Of a stretch of 62,543 bases of DNA, positions 29,781-39,508 are shown piece by piece. The notes below the pieces were generated by a model. The model did no database searches and was not told the DNA's origin. It saw only the letters and a program-made list of their open reading frames with translations. Location: the NCBI GenBank assembly GCA_903916355.1, contig CAIWWN010000015.1, positions 1-62,543 on the forward strand. Reading direction: 5' to 3'. Numbering within the stretch: position 1 is the first letter of the stretch; each line of letters opens with the position of its first letter. The stretch comes from an uncultured Burkholderiales bacterium. GTDB taxonomy: Bacteria; Pseudomonadota; Gammaproteobacteria; Burkholderiales; Burkholderiaceae_C. The translations under genes and the position numbers were made by a program.

Positions 29781-30992
29781 TTACTTGACGGCAACAGGCT
29801 TGCCAAAATCAACCCAAGTCTTACCATCGAATTTAACCATTTGCATGGTTTGGAACAAGGCAAAATCTGTGGGCGAAGTGCTGGCTATGACGCCTGGCAA
29901 TGCCATTGGGATTTGAAAGTCCTTGATGTTGGCTGCTTGCTTCATGATGTTTTCGCGGGTCAGGTTGTCACCGGCTTGCTTAAGAACCTGAACCATGATT
30001 TGTGAGACCGCATAACCATAAGGGGCATTGCTGTCATCTGGGTTGATTTCTGGGGCATATTTCTTAATCAGCTCTTTCATGTCTTTCATGGTGGGGTCGT
30101 TTTCCCATCGTGGATCTGAGCCCTCCTTTATGTAAGTCATCGAAATGATGCCAACGGCCTTGTCCAGTCCTGCGGGCTTTAAAACACTGCCCACCGAACC
30201 AGATACGTTGTTCAGATAATGTGTCGGCTTCCAGCCCACTTCGTCAATCTTGCGAATGGCTTGAGCAGCGAATTTGGGTGTGGTGATGTTGAAGAAGGTG
30301 TCAGCGCCTGAACCCTTGAGGGAAACAATTTGCGAGTCAATGGTGGGGTCCGTGAATTCATAAGTAGCCTGGGCCACGATCATGCTGGCCGCTTTGGCGC
30401 CCAGGCCATCTTTGAAACCATTGAAATAGTCTTTGCCGTAATCGTCGTTCTGCACCAACACCGCAATTTTGGCATTCGGCTTGGTGGCCAAGATGTGTTG
30501 CCCGTAGAGTTTGCCCTCTGAGTGGTAATTGGTATTGAAGCCAATCGTCCAGGGAAAATTCTGTGGATCGTTCCATTTCGAAGCGCCTGTGGCGAGGAAC
30601 ATGTGTGGCACTTTCTTGACGTTCATGTATTTGTGAATCGCCGTGTTAGAGGGCGTGCCCAAAGTGCCCATCATCAACAAGACCTCGTCTTGCTCGACCA
30701 GTCGGCGCGCCATTTCCACCGTTTTCGGTGGGCTGTAGCCATCGTCCACGCTGATGAAGTTGATTTTGCGACCGTTCACGCCGCCTTGTTCATTGAGCCG
30801 TTTGAAATAGGCCGCCTCCATCTTTCCAATAGTGCCATAGGCAGAAGCGGGACCACTATAAGGAATGGTCTGGCCGATTTTGATTTCGGTGTCGCTGGCA
30901 CCTGTATCGTATTTTTTCTGCGCCGTGGCCGGCAGGGCAAAGCCGAGAATCGACAGGCACAACGCGGTCAGGGCAAATTGTCTCTTTTTCAT
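29781..30992 (-). CDS. livK: branched-chain amino acid-type ABC transporter substrate-binding protein
   Basis: Signal peptide; DTEIKIGQTIPYSGPASAYGTIGKMEAAYFKRLNEQGGVNGRKINFISVDDGYSPPKTVEMARRLVE. Confidence 0.92.
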   Translation of the reverse strand: MKKRQFALTALCLSILGFALPATAQKKYDTGASDTEIKIGQTIPYSGPASAYGTIGKMEAAYFKRLNEQGGVNGRKINFISVDDGYSPPKTVEMARRLVEQDEVLLMMGTLGTPSNTAIHKYMNVKKVPHMFLATGASKWNDPQNFPWTIGFNTNYHSEGKLYGQHILATKPNAKIAVLVQNDDYGKDYFNGFKDGLGAKAASMIVAQATYEFTDPTIDSQIVSLKGSGADTFFNITTPKFAAQAIRKIDEVGWKPTHYLNNVSGSVGSVLKPAGLDKAVGIISMTYIKEGSDPRWENDPTMKDMKELIKKYAPEINPDDSNAPYGYAVSQIMVQVLKQAGDNLTRENIMKQAANIKDFQIPMALPGVIASTSPTDFALFQTMQMVKFDGKTWVDFGKPVAVK

Positions 30993-31030
30993 GGTGGTCC
31001 TTGTGGTGGGTGAAACGTGATGAAGTGAAA

Positions 31031-32032
31031 TCAGTTTGGGGAAGGGCGGATTTTTTGCCCAATCAAACGCAAAGCGCCGGCAATGCCTGTGGGCATGGTG
31101 TACATGAACAAAATCAACATGACGCCATAAATAGCCCAGGGAGCGGCTTTGGAAATCTGGTCTGCGATGTTCGGGATGAATTGGATAAAGATGGCGCCAT
31201 ACAGAGCACCGGGGAGCGAGGTGACGCCACCAATCACCATGCCCACCATCAAAGTGATGGACAGGAAGACGGTGAAACTGTCGGGCGCCACAAAGGCCAC
31301 CAAAATCGCACTCAAAGCGCCGGCCACACCTGTGAACATGGCGCTCACGCCAAAAGCCAAACTTTTGTACAGCGGTGTGTTGATGCCCATGGACGCGGCG
31401 GCAATCGGTTGATCGCGGATGGCGATCAGGGCACGACCCACGCGGCCACGGATCAAGTTCCAGCCGATGACGAACATGACCACCGTGACCGCGAGGGTGA
31501 AGAAATACAACCAGCGGTCAGAATTGAGCTTCAAACCAAAGAGCATTTCCCATGGGGGCTCGGGCTTCATGATCACAATGCCCTGTACCCCGCCGGTGAG
31601 GAATTCCAAGTGTTTGAATTTGAGCAATTGGGGCAAGGACACGGCCAATGCAAAAGTGGCCAGTGCCAGGTAGTGGCCCTCGAGCCGCAGCGCCGGCAGA
31701 CCAAACAAAAAGCCCACGGCCAAGCAAATGGCGGCGGCGATCGGAATCGTCATCCAGTAAGGCATGTCGACCTTGTCCATCAAGATGGCGCTGGTGTAGG
31801 CCCCGATGGCCAAAAATGCGCCATGGCCCAGCGAAATTTGCCCGCTGTAACCAATCAAGATATTCAAGCCCACCAAGGCAATGGCGTAGGTCAACACCAT
31901 CGAGGCTTGAAACACATGGTAGTTGCTGATGAAAAACGGCAGCGCGCAAGCAGCAATCAAGCCCAAGACCAAGCGAATCCAGGGCAAAGGGGTAGAGGGG
32001 TTCGAAGCAGGGGAGGTAGACATGTGGTTCAA
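31031..32032 (-). CDS. livM: LivM-type ABC permease
   Basis: YAIALVGLNILIGYSGQISLGHGAFLAIGAYTSAIL; multi-TM. Confidence 0.93.
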   Translation of the reverse strand: MNHMSTSPASNPSTPLPWIRLVLGLIAACALPFFISNYHVFQASMVLTYAIALVGLNILIGYSGQISLGHGAFLAIGAYTSAILMDKVDMPYWMTIPIAAAICLAVGFLFGLPALRLEGHYLALATFALAVSLPQLLKFKHLEFLTGGVQGIVIMKPEPPWEMLFGLKLNSDRWLYFFTLAVTVVMFVIGWNLIRGRVGRALIAIRDQPIAAASMGINTPLYKSLAFGVSAMFTGVAGALSAILVAFVAPDSFTVFLSITLMVGMVIGGVTSLPGALYGAIFIQFIPNIADQISKAAPWAIYGVMLILFMYTMPTGIAGALRLIGQKIRPSPN

Positions 32033-32901
32033 ACCCTTGAAACAATCACTTTGCCAAACAAACCTGCGGGTTTGATGGTCAGCACGACAATGATCAACAC
32101 CAAGGCGACCGACAGCTTGAGTTCAGTGCCGATGACATAAGCGCCCAAAATATTTTCAAGAATGCCGACGATGAAGCCCCCCAGCACGGCACCGCCAGGG
32201 CTGTCAATGCCGCCGACCAAGGCCGCGGCAAAGGCATACAGCAAGATGCCGGACATCATATTGGGCTCCAAGAACACCACCGGCGCAATCATCATGCCGG
32301 CGACCGAGCCAATGGCGGCTGCCAGGCCCCAACCCAAAGCCAACATCCAACCCACCCGAATGCCCACCAAACGGCTGGAGTCGGGGTTTTGCGCAGCGGC
32401 CCGCATGGCCAAACCCAAGGGGGTGAATTTGAAGAACCCATACAGCATCACCAGCAGCACCAGCGTCACGCCTATGGAGCCCAATTCGTGAGACGAAATA
32501 AAGTGCAGGCCAAAGGGTGGCTCTGCCGGGAAGGGCGAGGGGAAAGACTTGATGGTGTAAGAGAAAACCCAACCGGCGATGCTGTTGAGAATCACCAGCA
32601 GGCCAATGAAGACCACCACCACGTTCAATACGGGGGCTTTTTCAACGGGTTGGATGATGATGCGTTGAATCAACACCCCCAGCGCGAAGGCCAACAAAAT
32701 CGTGCAGACAAAAGCCAGCCAATACGACACGCCGGCGTTAATGAGTGTCCAGGCCATGTAGGTGGCGAACATGGCAATTTCGCCTTGGGCGAAGTTGATG
32801 TGGTGAGTGGACTGGTAGATCATGACCAGGGCCAACGCCAAGCTGGCATAAACCCCGCCTGTCGCGATGCCGGCAATGACTTGGTGAATGAAGGTTTCCA
32901 T
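32029..32901 (-). CDS. livH: LivH-type ABC permease
   Basis: GGVYASLALALVMIYQSTHHINFAQGEIAMF; GGIDSPGGAVLGGFIVGILEN. Confidence 0.93.
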   Translation of the reverse strand: METFIHQVIAGIATGGVYASLALALVMIYQSTHHINFAQGEIAMFATYMAWTLINAGVSYWLAFVCTILLAFALGVLIQRIIIQPVEKAPVLNVVVVFIGLLVILNSIAGWVFSYTIKSFPSPFPAEPPFGLHFISSHELGSIGVTLVLLVMLYGFFKFTPLGLAMRAAAQNPDSSRLVGIRVGWMLALGWGLAAAIGSVAGMMIAPVVFLEPNMMSGILLYAFAAALVGGIDSPGGAVLGGFIVGILENILGAYVIGTELKLSVALVLIIVVLTIKPAGLFGKVIVSRV

Positions 32902-32913
32902 GGCGTAGGGCTT

Positions 32914-33630
32914 TCAATGACCGAGGTAAGAGCGACGAACGGCTTCGTCTTGCTTGAGGTCTTCTGAACGACCAGACAGCACCAGCTTGCCGGTTTCCAG
33001 CAAGTAAGCGTGTTGGGCCAAATCCAAGGCCATGGCGGCGTTTTGCTCCACCAACAAGATGGTGACTTTGTCCATTTGATTGATGGTGCGCATGATGTCG
33101 AAGATCTCTCTCACGATCAGGGGTGCCAAACCAAAAGAGGGCTCGTCCAGCAGCAGCAAACGCGGGCGCAGCATCAAGGCGCGGGCAATGGCCAACATAT
33201 GCTGCTCACCGCCCGACAAGGTGCCGGCTTGTTGCTGGCGCCGCTCCTTGAGACGCGGAAAGTAGGCGTACATTTTTTCCTGGTCCAGCGCCGCTTCTTT
33301 TTTGTCCTTGCGGGTGTAGCTGCCCAGTTGCAGATTCTCTTCGGTCGACAAACTGCCGAAAGTGCCACGACCATCGGGCACATGGGCCACGCCCAAACGC
33401 ACAATGTCTTCGGTGGCCAAAGAGTCAATGGCTTTGCCATCGAACAGGATTTGCCCGCGCACTTTGATCATCTTGCTCAAGGCGCGCAGTGTGGTGGTTT
33501 TGCCAGCGCCGTTGGCGCCCAGCAGGGTGGTGATGCTGCCTTCTTCGATTTGCATCGACAGGCCATGAATCACTTCTGTGGCACCGTAACCTGCGTGCAG
33601 GTCTTTCACTTCCAAAAGAATACGGCTCAT
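32914..33630 (-). CDS. livF: LivF-type ABC ATPase
   Basis: GANGAGKTTTLRALS; LSGGEQHMLAIARALMLRPRLLLLDEPSFGLAPLIV. Confidence 0.94.
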   Translation of the reverse strand: MSRILLEVKDLHAGYGATEVIHGLSMQIEEGSITTLLGANGAGKTTTLRALSKMIKVRGQILFDGKAIDSLATEDIVRLGVAHVPDGRGTFGSLSTEENLQLGSYTRKDKKEAALDQEKMYAYFPRLKERRQQQAGTLSGGEQHMLAIARALMLRPRLLLLDEPSFGLAPLIVREIFDIMRTINQMDKVTILLVEQNAAMALDLAQHAYLLETGKLVLSGRSEDLKQDEAVRRSYLGH

Positions 33631-34439
33631 GCAGCTGTCCCCAAATAGGCTTGAATCACTTCGGGGTGCTGGCGAACGTTGTAGGGCGTGTCATCGGCAA
33701 TCTTTTTGCCAAAGTTCAGCGCCACCACTTTGTCAGAGACGCGCATCACCAAACTCATGTGATGCTCTACCAGCAGCACGGTGATGTTGAATTCATCGCG
33801 AATGTGTTGAATCAGATCGCCCAAGGCGTTGACTTCTTCATGGTTCAAGCCCGCCGCCGGTTCGTCCAAAAGCAGCAGTTGCGGTTGGCTGGCCAGGGCA
33901 CGGCCCAGTTCGACCCGCTTTTGCGTGCCGAAGGGCAAATCAGAAACCTTGCGATGCGCCACGTCTTCTAAGCCCAAGAAGGTGACCAAGCGCATGGCAT
34001 CGTCTTGAATTTTGGCTTCTTCGGCGGCCACACCCGGCAGGCGAAGGGCATGTGCAAAAAAACCTTGTTGGGCTCTGCAGTGCGCACCGACCTTGATGTT
34101 GTCCAGCACCGACATGGTTTTGTACAAAGCCAAGTTCTGGAAAGTGCGCCCAATGCCGATCTCGGCGGTTTTGTGCCGTGTCATGGGGTCGAGCAGCTGG
34201 CCATCAAAATGGATATGGCCTTCGCTGTAGTCGTACAGGCGCGACAGGCAATTGAACAAGGTGGTTTTACCGGCGCCATTGGGGCCAATCAGTCCGGCAA
34301 TTTGGCCTCGGTGCACATCAAAGGACACGCCATCCAAAGCCACAATACCGCGGAATCTCACCGTCACTTCTTGGACCGACAACAACACATCTTGTGCAGT
34401 CGGTGCGCGCTGTGCGGTGCTCGTTTCTTGAGCGTTCAT
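33627..34439 (-). CDS. livG: LivG-type ABC ATPase
   Basis: GPNGAGKTTLFNCLSRLY; FGTQKRVELGRALASQPQLLLLDEPAAGLNHEEV. Confidence 0.94.
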   Translation of the reverse strand: MNAQETSTAQRAPTAQDVLLSVQEVTVRFRGIVALDGVSFDVHRGQIAGLIGPNGAGKTTLFNCLSRLYDYSEGHIHFDGQLLDPMTRHKTAEIGIGRTFQNLALYKTMSVLDNIKVGAHCRAQQGFFAHALRLPGVAAEEAKIQDDAMRLVTFLGLEDVAHRKVSDLPFGTQKRVELGRALASQPQLLLLDEPAAGLNHEEVNALGDLIQHIRDEFNITVLLVEHHMSLVMRVSDKVVALNFGKKIADDTPYNVRQHPEVIQAYLGTAA

Positions 34440-34533
34440 TCAACCCCTTCGGTTTTGCTACTGAAAATCGTAAAGATAGGCTGCATCCTCCCAGATGAAT
34501 CGCGTCTGGGTATCGGTGCTTTCCCTCGGGCAG

Positions 34534-36183
34534 TCACTTTGGAAACAGCTCGCGAAGTTTGAGTTTGTAGAACTTTCCGGTTGAAGTGCGCGGCACCGCG
34601 GCCAGCCATTCATAACGGTCAGGCACTTGCCATTTGGCAAAACCCATCTTCATCAAATGCGCTGCCAATTCAGCCGCTTGTGGCGCGTGACCCGGTTTGG
34701 CCACTACGCAAGCGAGTGGGCGTTCGCTCCATTTCTCGTCGGGCACAGCGATCACCGCGGCCTCGGCAATACCCGGATGCGCCATCAGGGCATTTTCCAA
34801 ATCGACCGAGCTGATCCACTCGCCGCCCGACTTGATCAGGTCTTTGGTGCGGTCAGTGATGCGCACAAACCCCATGCTGTCCACACTGGCCACATCGCCC
34901 GTGCGCAACCAGCCATCTGCAGAAAACTTGTCTTCTTGCACCGGCACATGGTGGTAGCTGCCGGTGATGAAGGGTCCACGCACTTGCAATTCGCCCACTT
35001 GCTGGCCGTCCCAGTCCGCGTCTTGACCTTGGTCGTTGCGGATGCGCAGCTCCACCAAGGGCACCGGAATGCCCGCCATCGCCGCACGGCGGTAGCGCTC
35101 GTCCATGGGCGCATCGCGCAGTTCTGCCTTGGGGTAAGAGATGGTGCAGACGGGTGAGGTTTCGGTCATGCCCCAGCCTTGCAAAATCCAGATGCCATGC
35201 TTGTCAAAGGCGCGGATCAAAGCCTCGGGCACGGCCGCCCCGCCGACCAGGCTGCGCATGCCAGCGGGCAATTTCCAGCGGCCGGGCTGGGAGGTCAAAG
35301 CGGCCTCGTACGCTTGGATCAAACTCATCCAAATCGTGGGGACACCCAGCGACAAGGTCGGCGGCTCCAGTTGCATCAGATCCAAAATATCTTCGGGATG
35401 CAGATGCGGGCCGGGAAAAACCAGCTTGACACCCATCATCACCGCGCCATAAGGAATGCCCCAGCTGTTGGCATGGAACATGGGGGTCACGGGCATCACC
35501 ACATCGGTGCCGCGCAGGGACCAGAAATCACCCAATGACGCCACCAAGGTATGCAGCACCGTGGAGCGGTGCGAGTAGACCACGCCCTTGGGGCGCCCGG
35601 TGGTGCCCGAGGTGTAGCACATGGACACGGGATCGTCTTCGGCGTGCGGTGCGTACGCAAAGGCGCTGGCGTCTGTGCTGGTCAGCCACTGTTCGTAATC
35701 CATGAACTCGCTGGGCACAGGGGCGCCCGAAAACGGAAACACGATGACTTTCTCAAAAGTGTAAAGGTGCTCAAACTGGCGGTACAGGGGCAGCAAAATA
35801 TCGTCGATGATCAAAATTTTGTCTTGCGCATCGTTGGCGATCCAGGCGATCTCTTCGGCAGACAGACGCAGATTCAAGGTGTGCATCACTGCACCTGCGG
35901 CGGGGATGCCAAAGTAGCATTCCAAGTGCGCATGGTGGTTCCAGCACAGGGTCGCAACGCGATCGCCTTTGCGCACGCCCAAGTCCTGCAGGCCTTGGGC
36001 CAGGCGGCGTGTGCGCGCATAGAACTGGCCGTAGCTGTGCTTGACCAAGGATTTATCGGGCAGGCGCGAGACAATTTCGTTGCTTGGAAACAAAGTGCCC
36101 GCCCGCTCCAAAAAATGGTTCAAGGACAAAGGCACCTGCATCATGGTGCTGGTCACGTCAGCGTTTGTGGTCATCTCAGTCAA
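34534..36183 (-). CDS. acyl-CoA synthetase (AMP-forming)
   Basis: [62 protein letters not shown]. Confidence 0.94.
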   Translation of the reverse strand: MTEMTTNADVTSTMMQVPLSLNHFLERAGTLFPSNEIVSRLPDKSLVKHSYGQFYARTRRLAQGLQDLGVRKGDRVATLCWNHHAHLECYFGIPAAGAVMHTLNLRLSAEEIAWIANDAQDKILIIDDILLPLYRQFEHLYTFEKVIVFPFSGAPVPSEFMDYEQWLTSTDASAFAYAPHAEDDPVSMCYTSGTTGRPKGVVYSHRSTVLHTLVASLGDFWSLRGTDVVMPVTPMFHANSWGIPYGAVMMGVKLVFPGPHLHPEDILDLMQLEPPTLSLGVPTIWMSLIQAYEAALTSQPGRWKLPAGMRSLVGGAAVPEALIRAFDKHGIWILQGWGMTETSPVCTISYPKAELRDAPMDERYRRAAMAGIPVPLVELRIRNDQGQDADWDGQQVGELQVRGPFITGSYHHVPVQEDKFSADGWLRTGDVASVDSMGFVRITDRTKDLIKSGGEWISSVDLENALMAHPGIAEAAVIAVPDEKWSERPLACVVAKPGHAPQAAELAAHLMKMGFAKWQVPDRYEWLAAVPRTSTGKFYKLKLRELFPK

Positions 36184-36307
36184 TCCCGTAGTGGAGTGGA
36201 AGCTGAATGATCATGTCTATTCGATGCCCGTCAGAGAATGGGGAAAACCCATGCAGGCGGCAGCCCTTGGTGCTCCAGGTGACAGGGGCTTTCTGACAAG
36301 GGCTATC

Positions 36308-37291
36308 TCAGGGCTGCTCGATTTTTTGGCTGCGAATAATGTCGCCTAACGCCGCCGTGTCCGACGCAATCCGATTGGCTAAGCCCTCGGGCGATGAACC
36401 GATCACTCGCCAGCCTTGCTGAAAGAGCTTGGCCCGCATCTCAGGGGTACGCACGATGTCGCTGATCAAACTCGACAGTTGCTGGATGTGCGCGGCCGGC
36501 ATGCTGGCGGGTGCCGCCATCGCATTGAAAATTTCCATTTGGAAGTTCTTCACACCGGCTTCGGCCAAACTGGGCAACTCGGGCGTCAAAGTGCTGCGAC
36601 CGCTGGACGTGATGCCCACTGCGCGCAGTTTGCCGCCCTTGATTTGTGCCGAGATCAAGGCCGGGGGCAACAAGGCCAGTTGGATTTGGCCGCCCAGCAT
36701 GGCGGTGACGATTTGCGCATACCCAGGGTAAGGGATGTGCACCGGGGCCAATCCTGCGCGTGACTTGAGCAGCTCCATGCCCAGGTGACCCACCGTGCCC
36801 ATGCCGGGCGAACCGTAGCTCCATTGGTTGCCGGCTTGCCGCGCCTGCGCCAAGACCTCTTGTGCAGAACCCTGGATGCTGGCAGGGGCCGATAGGACAA
36901 GGGGGGCAGTGCCAATCAGGCTGATCGGTGCCAGGTCTTTCAACGGGTCATAAGGCACTTTGGGATTCAAGATCTTGGCAATCGTCATATTGCCGTTGAT
37001 CATCAAACCCAAGGTGTGGCCGTCGGTGGCTTTGGCCACCATGTCGGCGGCAATATTGCCACCCGCACCGACCTTGTTTTCCACAATCACCGGCTGACCC
37101 AGGGCTTTGGACAAGGGCTCGGCGATGGCGCGCGCCGTCAGGTCAGGGGTCGAGCCGCCGGGAAATCCGACGATGATGTGCAGCGGTTTACTGGGCCAAG
37201 GGGCGGGCGTTGGTGTTTGGGCCTGCGCGGCGATGACGGGAGTCAACAGCAGCAGTGCGGTGAGGGTGCGGCGAAGTGGGGCGTTGATCAT
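36308..37291 (-). CDS. Bug-family (TctC-like) substrate-binding protein
   Basis: WPSKPLHIIVGFPGGSTPDLTARAIAEPLSKALGQPVIVENKVGAGGNIAADMVAKA. Confidence 0.92.
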   Translation of the reverse strand: MINAPLRRTLTALLLLTPVIAAQAQTPTPAPWPSKPLHIIVGFPGGSTPDLTARAIAEPLSKALGQPVIVENKVGAGGNIAADMVAKATDGHTLGLMINGNMTIAKILNPKVPYDPLKDLAPISLIGTAPLVLSAPASIQGSAQEVLAQARQAGNQWSYGSPGMGTVGHLGMELLKSRAGLAPVHIPYPGYAQIVTAMLGGQIQLALLPPALISAQIKGGKLRAVGITSSGRSTLTPELPSLAEAGVKNFQMEIFNAMAAPASMPAAHIQQLSSLISDIVRTPEMRAKLFQQGWRVIGSSPEGLANRIASDTAALGDIIRSQKIEQP

Positions 37292-37372
37292 GAGGGTCTT
37301 GTCTTTGCTGAACGTTTACGTCAAGAAGCATCTTAAAGCCAGTGCACAACTCAGCCGAAAAAAGCACCGCAT

Positions 37373-37399
37373 GAAAAAAGCCCGGCAGGTGCCGGGCTT
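37373..37399 (-). terminator. intrinsic terminator downstream of rpoH
   Basis: AAGCCCGGC-AGGT-GCCGGGCTT, followed on the minus strand by a T-run. Confidence 0.8.
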
Positions 37400-37423
37400 G
37401 CGAAGAAACAGAGGCGTGAGTAC

Positions 37424-38356
37424 TCAAGCGTACTCGGTTAGCGTTTTCTTCATTTTCTTCATCGCCGCCGCTTCGATCTGGCGAATGCGCTCGGCGCTCA
37501 CGCCATACACCGCAGCCAAATCGTGCAGCGTCATGCCGCCCGAGCCGTTGTCGTTGACCTTGAGCCAGCGCTCCTCCACGATGTGGCGGCTGCGGTCGTC
37601 CAGCGCGGCCAAGGCGGTGGCAATGCCATCACTCGACAGCAAGTCGCGTTCGTGCGCCTCGATCATGGCGGTGGGCTCATGGTTCACGTCGGCCAAATAG
37701 GCAATCGGCCCATACGCCTGTTCGCCATCGTCCGACGGTGACGGGTCGAGCAAGACGTCGCCACCCGACATGCGGGTTTCCATCTCCATGACTTCTTCGC
37801 GCTTGACGTTCAAGTCACGCGCCATCACATCGATTTGGTCCACGGTCAAAGTGTCGCGGTGGGTGTTCAGGCCCGCATCGGCTTTGAAGCCTTGCTTCAT
37901 GGAGCGCAGGTTGAAAAACAGCTTGCGTTGCGCCTTGGTGGTGGCCACCTTAACCATTCGCCAATTTTTCAGGATGTACTCGTGAATCTCCGCTTTGATC
38001 CAGTGCAAGGCGTAGCTCACCAAGCGCACGCCTTGGTCGGGGTCAAAGCGTTTCACGGCTTTCATCAGACCCACATTGCCTTCTTGGATCAGGTCGCCAT
38101 GCGGCAGGCCATAGCCCAAGTACTGACGTGACACGGACACCACCAGGCGCAGGTGCGACAGCACCAATTTACCGGCGGATTCGAGGTCGTCCTCGTTTTT
38201 CAACTTGCGCGCAAAAGCCTGCTCTTGCTCTAAGGTGAGCATGGGCATACGGTTGACCGCAGAGATGTAGGCGTCCAAATGACCCAGCGACGGCACGACC
38301 GCCCAGGGATTGCTCAAAGAAACAGCGCAGGCGGGGGAACCAGTTTGAATGTTCAT
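37424..38356 (-). CDS. rpoH: RNA polymerase heat-shock sigma factor RpoH (sigma-32)
   Basis: LSHLRLVVSVSRQYLGYGLPHGDLIQEGNVGLMKAVKRFDPDQGVRLVSYALHWIKAEIHEYILKNWRMVKVATTKAQRKLFFNLR. Confidence 0.96.
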   Translation of the reverse strand: MNIQTGSPACAVSLSNPWAVVPSLGHLDAYISAVNRMPMLTLEQEQAFARKLKNEDDLESAGKLVLSHLRLVVSVSRQYLGYGLPHGDLIQEGNVGLMKAVKRFDPDQGVRLVSYALHWIKAEIHEYILKNWRMVKVATTKAQRKLFFNLRSMKQGFKADAGLNTHRDTLTVDQIDVMARDLNVKREEVMEMETRMSGGDVLLDPSPSDDGEQAYGPIAYLADVNHEPTAMIEAHERDLLSSDGIATALAALDDRSRHIVEERWLKVNDNGSGGMTLHDLAAVYGVSAERIRQIEAAAMKKMKKTLTEYA

Positions 38357-38386
38357 ACCAGAACTCCTTTCAGAATTGAGGCCATT

Positions 38387-38413
38387 TTAGCACTCGGTGA
38401 CTGAGAGTGCTAA
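38387..38413. promoter_or_regulatory. CIRCE element (HrcA operator) upstream of rpoH
   Basis: Exact TTAGCACTC-N9(ggtgactga)-GAGTGCTAA. Confidence 0.92.
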
Positions 38414-38527
38414 TGATCAAGGTCAACACCTTGCAGAATGTGTGACAAGATGCTACCGGCCACATCAAGACTCCTCTGGCGCCTCATGGTTTCTACCCAT
38501 GAGGGGCTACAGACAGCCAGGTGTTTT

Positions 38528-38549
38528 AACAATACACTTATGTATTGTT
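38528..38549. promoter_or_regulatory. palindromic operator, site A of the proposed regulon
   Basis: AACAATACA-CTTA-TGTATTGTT, perfect 9-bp arms, 21 bp before the dehalogenase ATG. Confidence 0.75.
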
Positions 38550-38569
38550 TATTGTTTGGCACACCCCGC

Positions 38570-39499
38570 ATGAGAGCCCTCCCACAGATCGACAAAGTCC
38601 TGAGAACACCCGATGCCTGCTTTGAAGGGCTGACCGATTTCCCCTACCTGCCGCATTACGCCGAGATCGGGGGGCTGCGCGTGGCCTATATCGATGAGGG
38701 GCCGCGCGATGGCCCTCAAGTCTTGCTCCTGCACGGCGAGCCGGCATGGTCTTATTTGTACCGCAAGATGATTCCGGTTCTGGTGCAAGCAGGTTACCGG
38801 GTGATTGCGCCGGATTTGGTGGGCTTTGGCCGATCCGACAAACCCACCCGGCGCCAGGACTACACCTACGCCAACCATGTGGCCTGGATGTCGGCGCTGA
38901 TCGAGCAGCAGGGCTGGCAAGGGATGACTTTTTTTGGCCAAGACTGGGGCTCTTTGGTTGGGCTGCGGGTGGTGGCCGGCATGCCGCAGCGGTTTGAGCG
39001 CATTGCCTTGGGTAACGCCGGTTTGCCCACCGGTCAAGAGCCACTGCCGCAAGCGTTTTACATTTGGCGTGCATTTGCCATGTACAGCCCCTGGTTCCCG
39101 ATTGGCCGCATTGTCAAAGCCGGTTGCAGCAAGGGCTTGACCGATCACGAAGTGGCCGCCTACAACGCGCCGTTTCCTGGCCGCGCCTACCGCGTGGGTG
39201 CGCGGGTGTTTCCCACCCTGGTGCCCGATGGAGCGAGCGATCCCGAGGGTCAGGTCAATGCCCGCGCCTGGGACGAGGTGTTTAAACAATGGCACAAGCC
39301 CTTGCTGACTTTGTTCAGCAACCGCGACCCCATCACCAAAGGTGGCTACAAAATATGGCAAGCCCTTGTGCCTGGCGCTCAGGGTCAGCCGCATGCGAAT
39401 ATCCGCGGCGCGGGTCATTTTTTACAAGAAGACAGCGGCGTTGAAGTGGCACAGGCCTTGGCGCAATTCATCCACAACAACCCGGTCGTCAGCAACTGA
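38570..39499 (+). CDS. haloalkane dehalogenase (DhlA-like, HLD-I)
   Basis: HGEPAWSYLYRKMIPVLVQAGYRVIAPDLVGFGRSDKP; nucleophile FGQDWGSLVG; acid SNRDPITKGG; His GAGHFLQED. Confidence 0.85.
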   Translation: MRALPQIDKVLRTPDACFEGLTDFPYLPHYAEIGGLRVAYIDEGPRDGPQVLLLHGEPAWSYLYRKMIPVLVQAGYRVIAPDLVGFGRSDKPTRRQDYTYANHVAWMSALIEQQGWQGMTFFGQDWGSLVGLRVVAGMPQRFERIALGNAGLPTGQEPLPQAFYIWRAFAMYSPWFPIGRIVKAGCSKGLTDHEVAAYNAPFPGRAYRVGARVFPTLVPDGASDPEGQVNARAWDEVFKQWHKPLLTLFSNRDPITKGGYKIWQALVPGAQGQPHANIRGAGHFLQEDSGVEVAQALAQFIHNNPVVSN

Positions 39500-39508
39500 A
39501 GGCACAGC

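Noticed and set aside
31001-32140. 379-aa plus-strand ORF opposite livM
   Set aside because: His/Gln-rich antisense artefact; livM is well supported.
38438-38569. Upstream extension of the dehalogenase ORF
   Set aside because: It would translate through operator site A and has no homology-like sequence; the DhlA-like alignment starts near MRALPQ.
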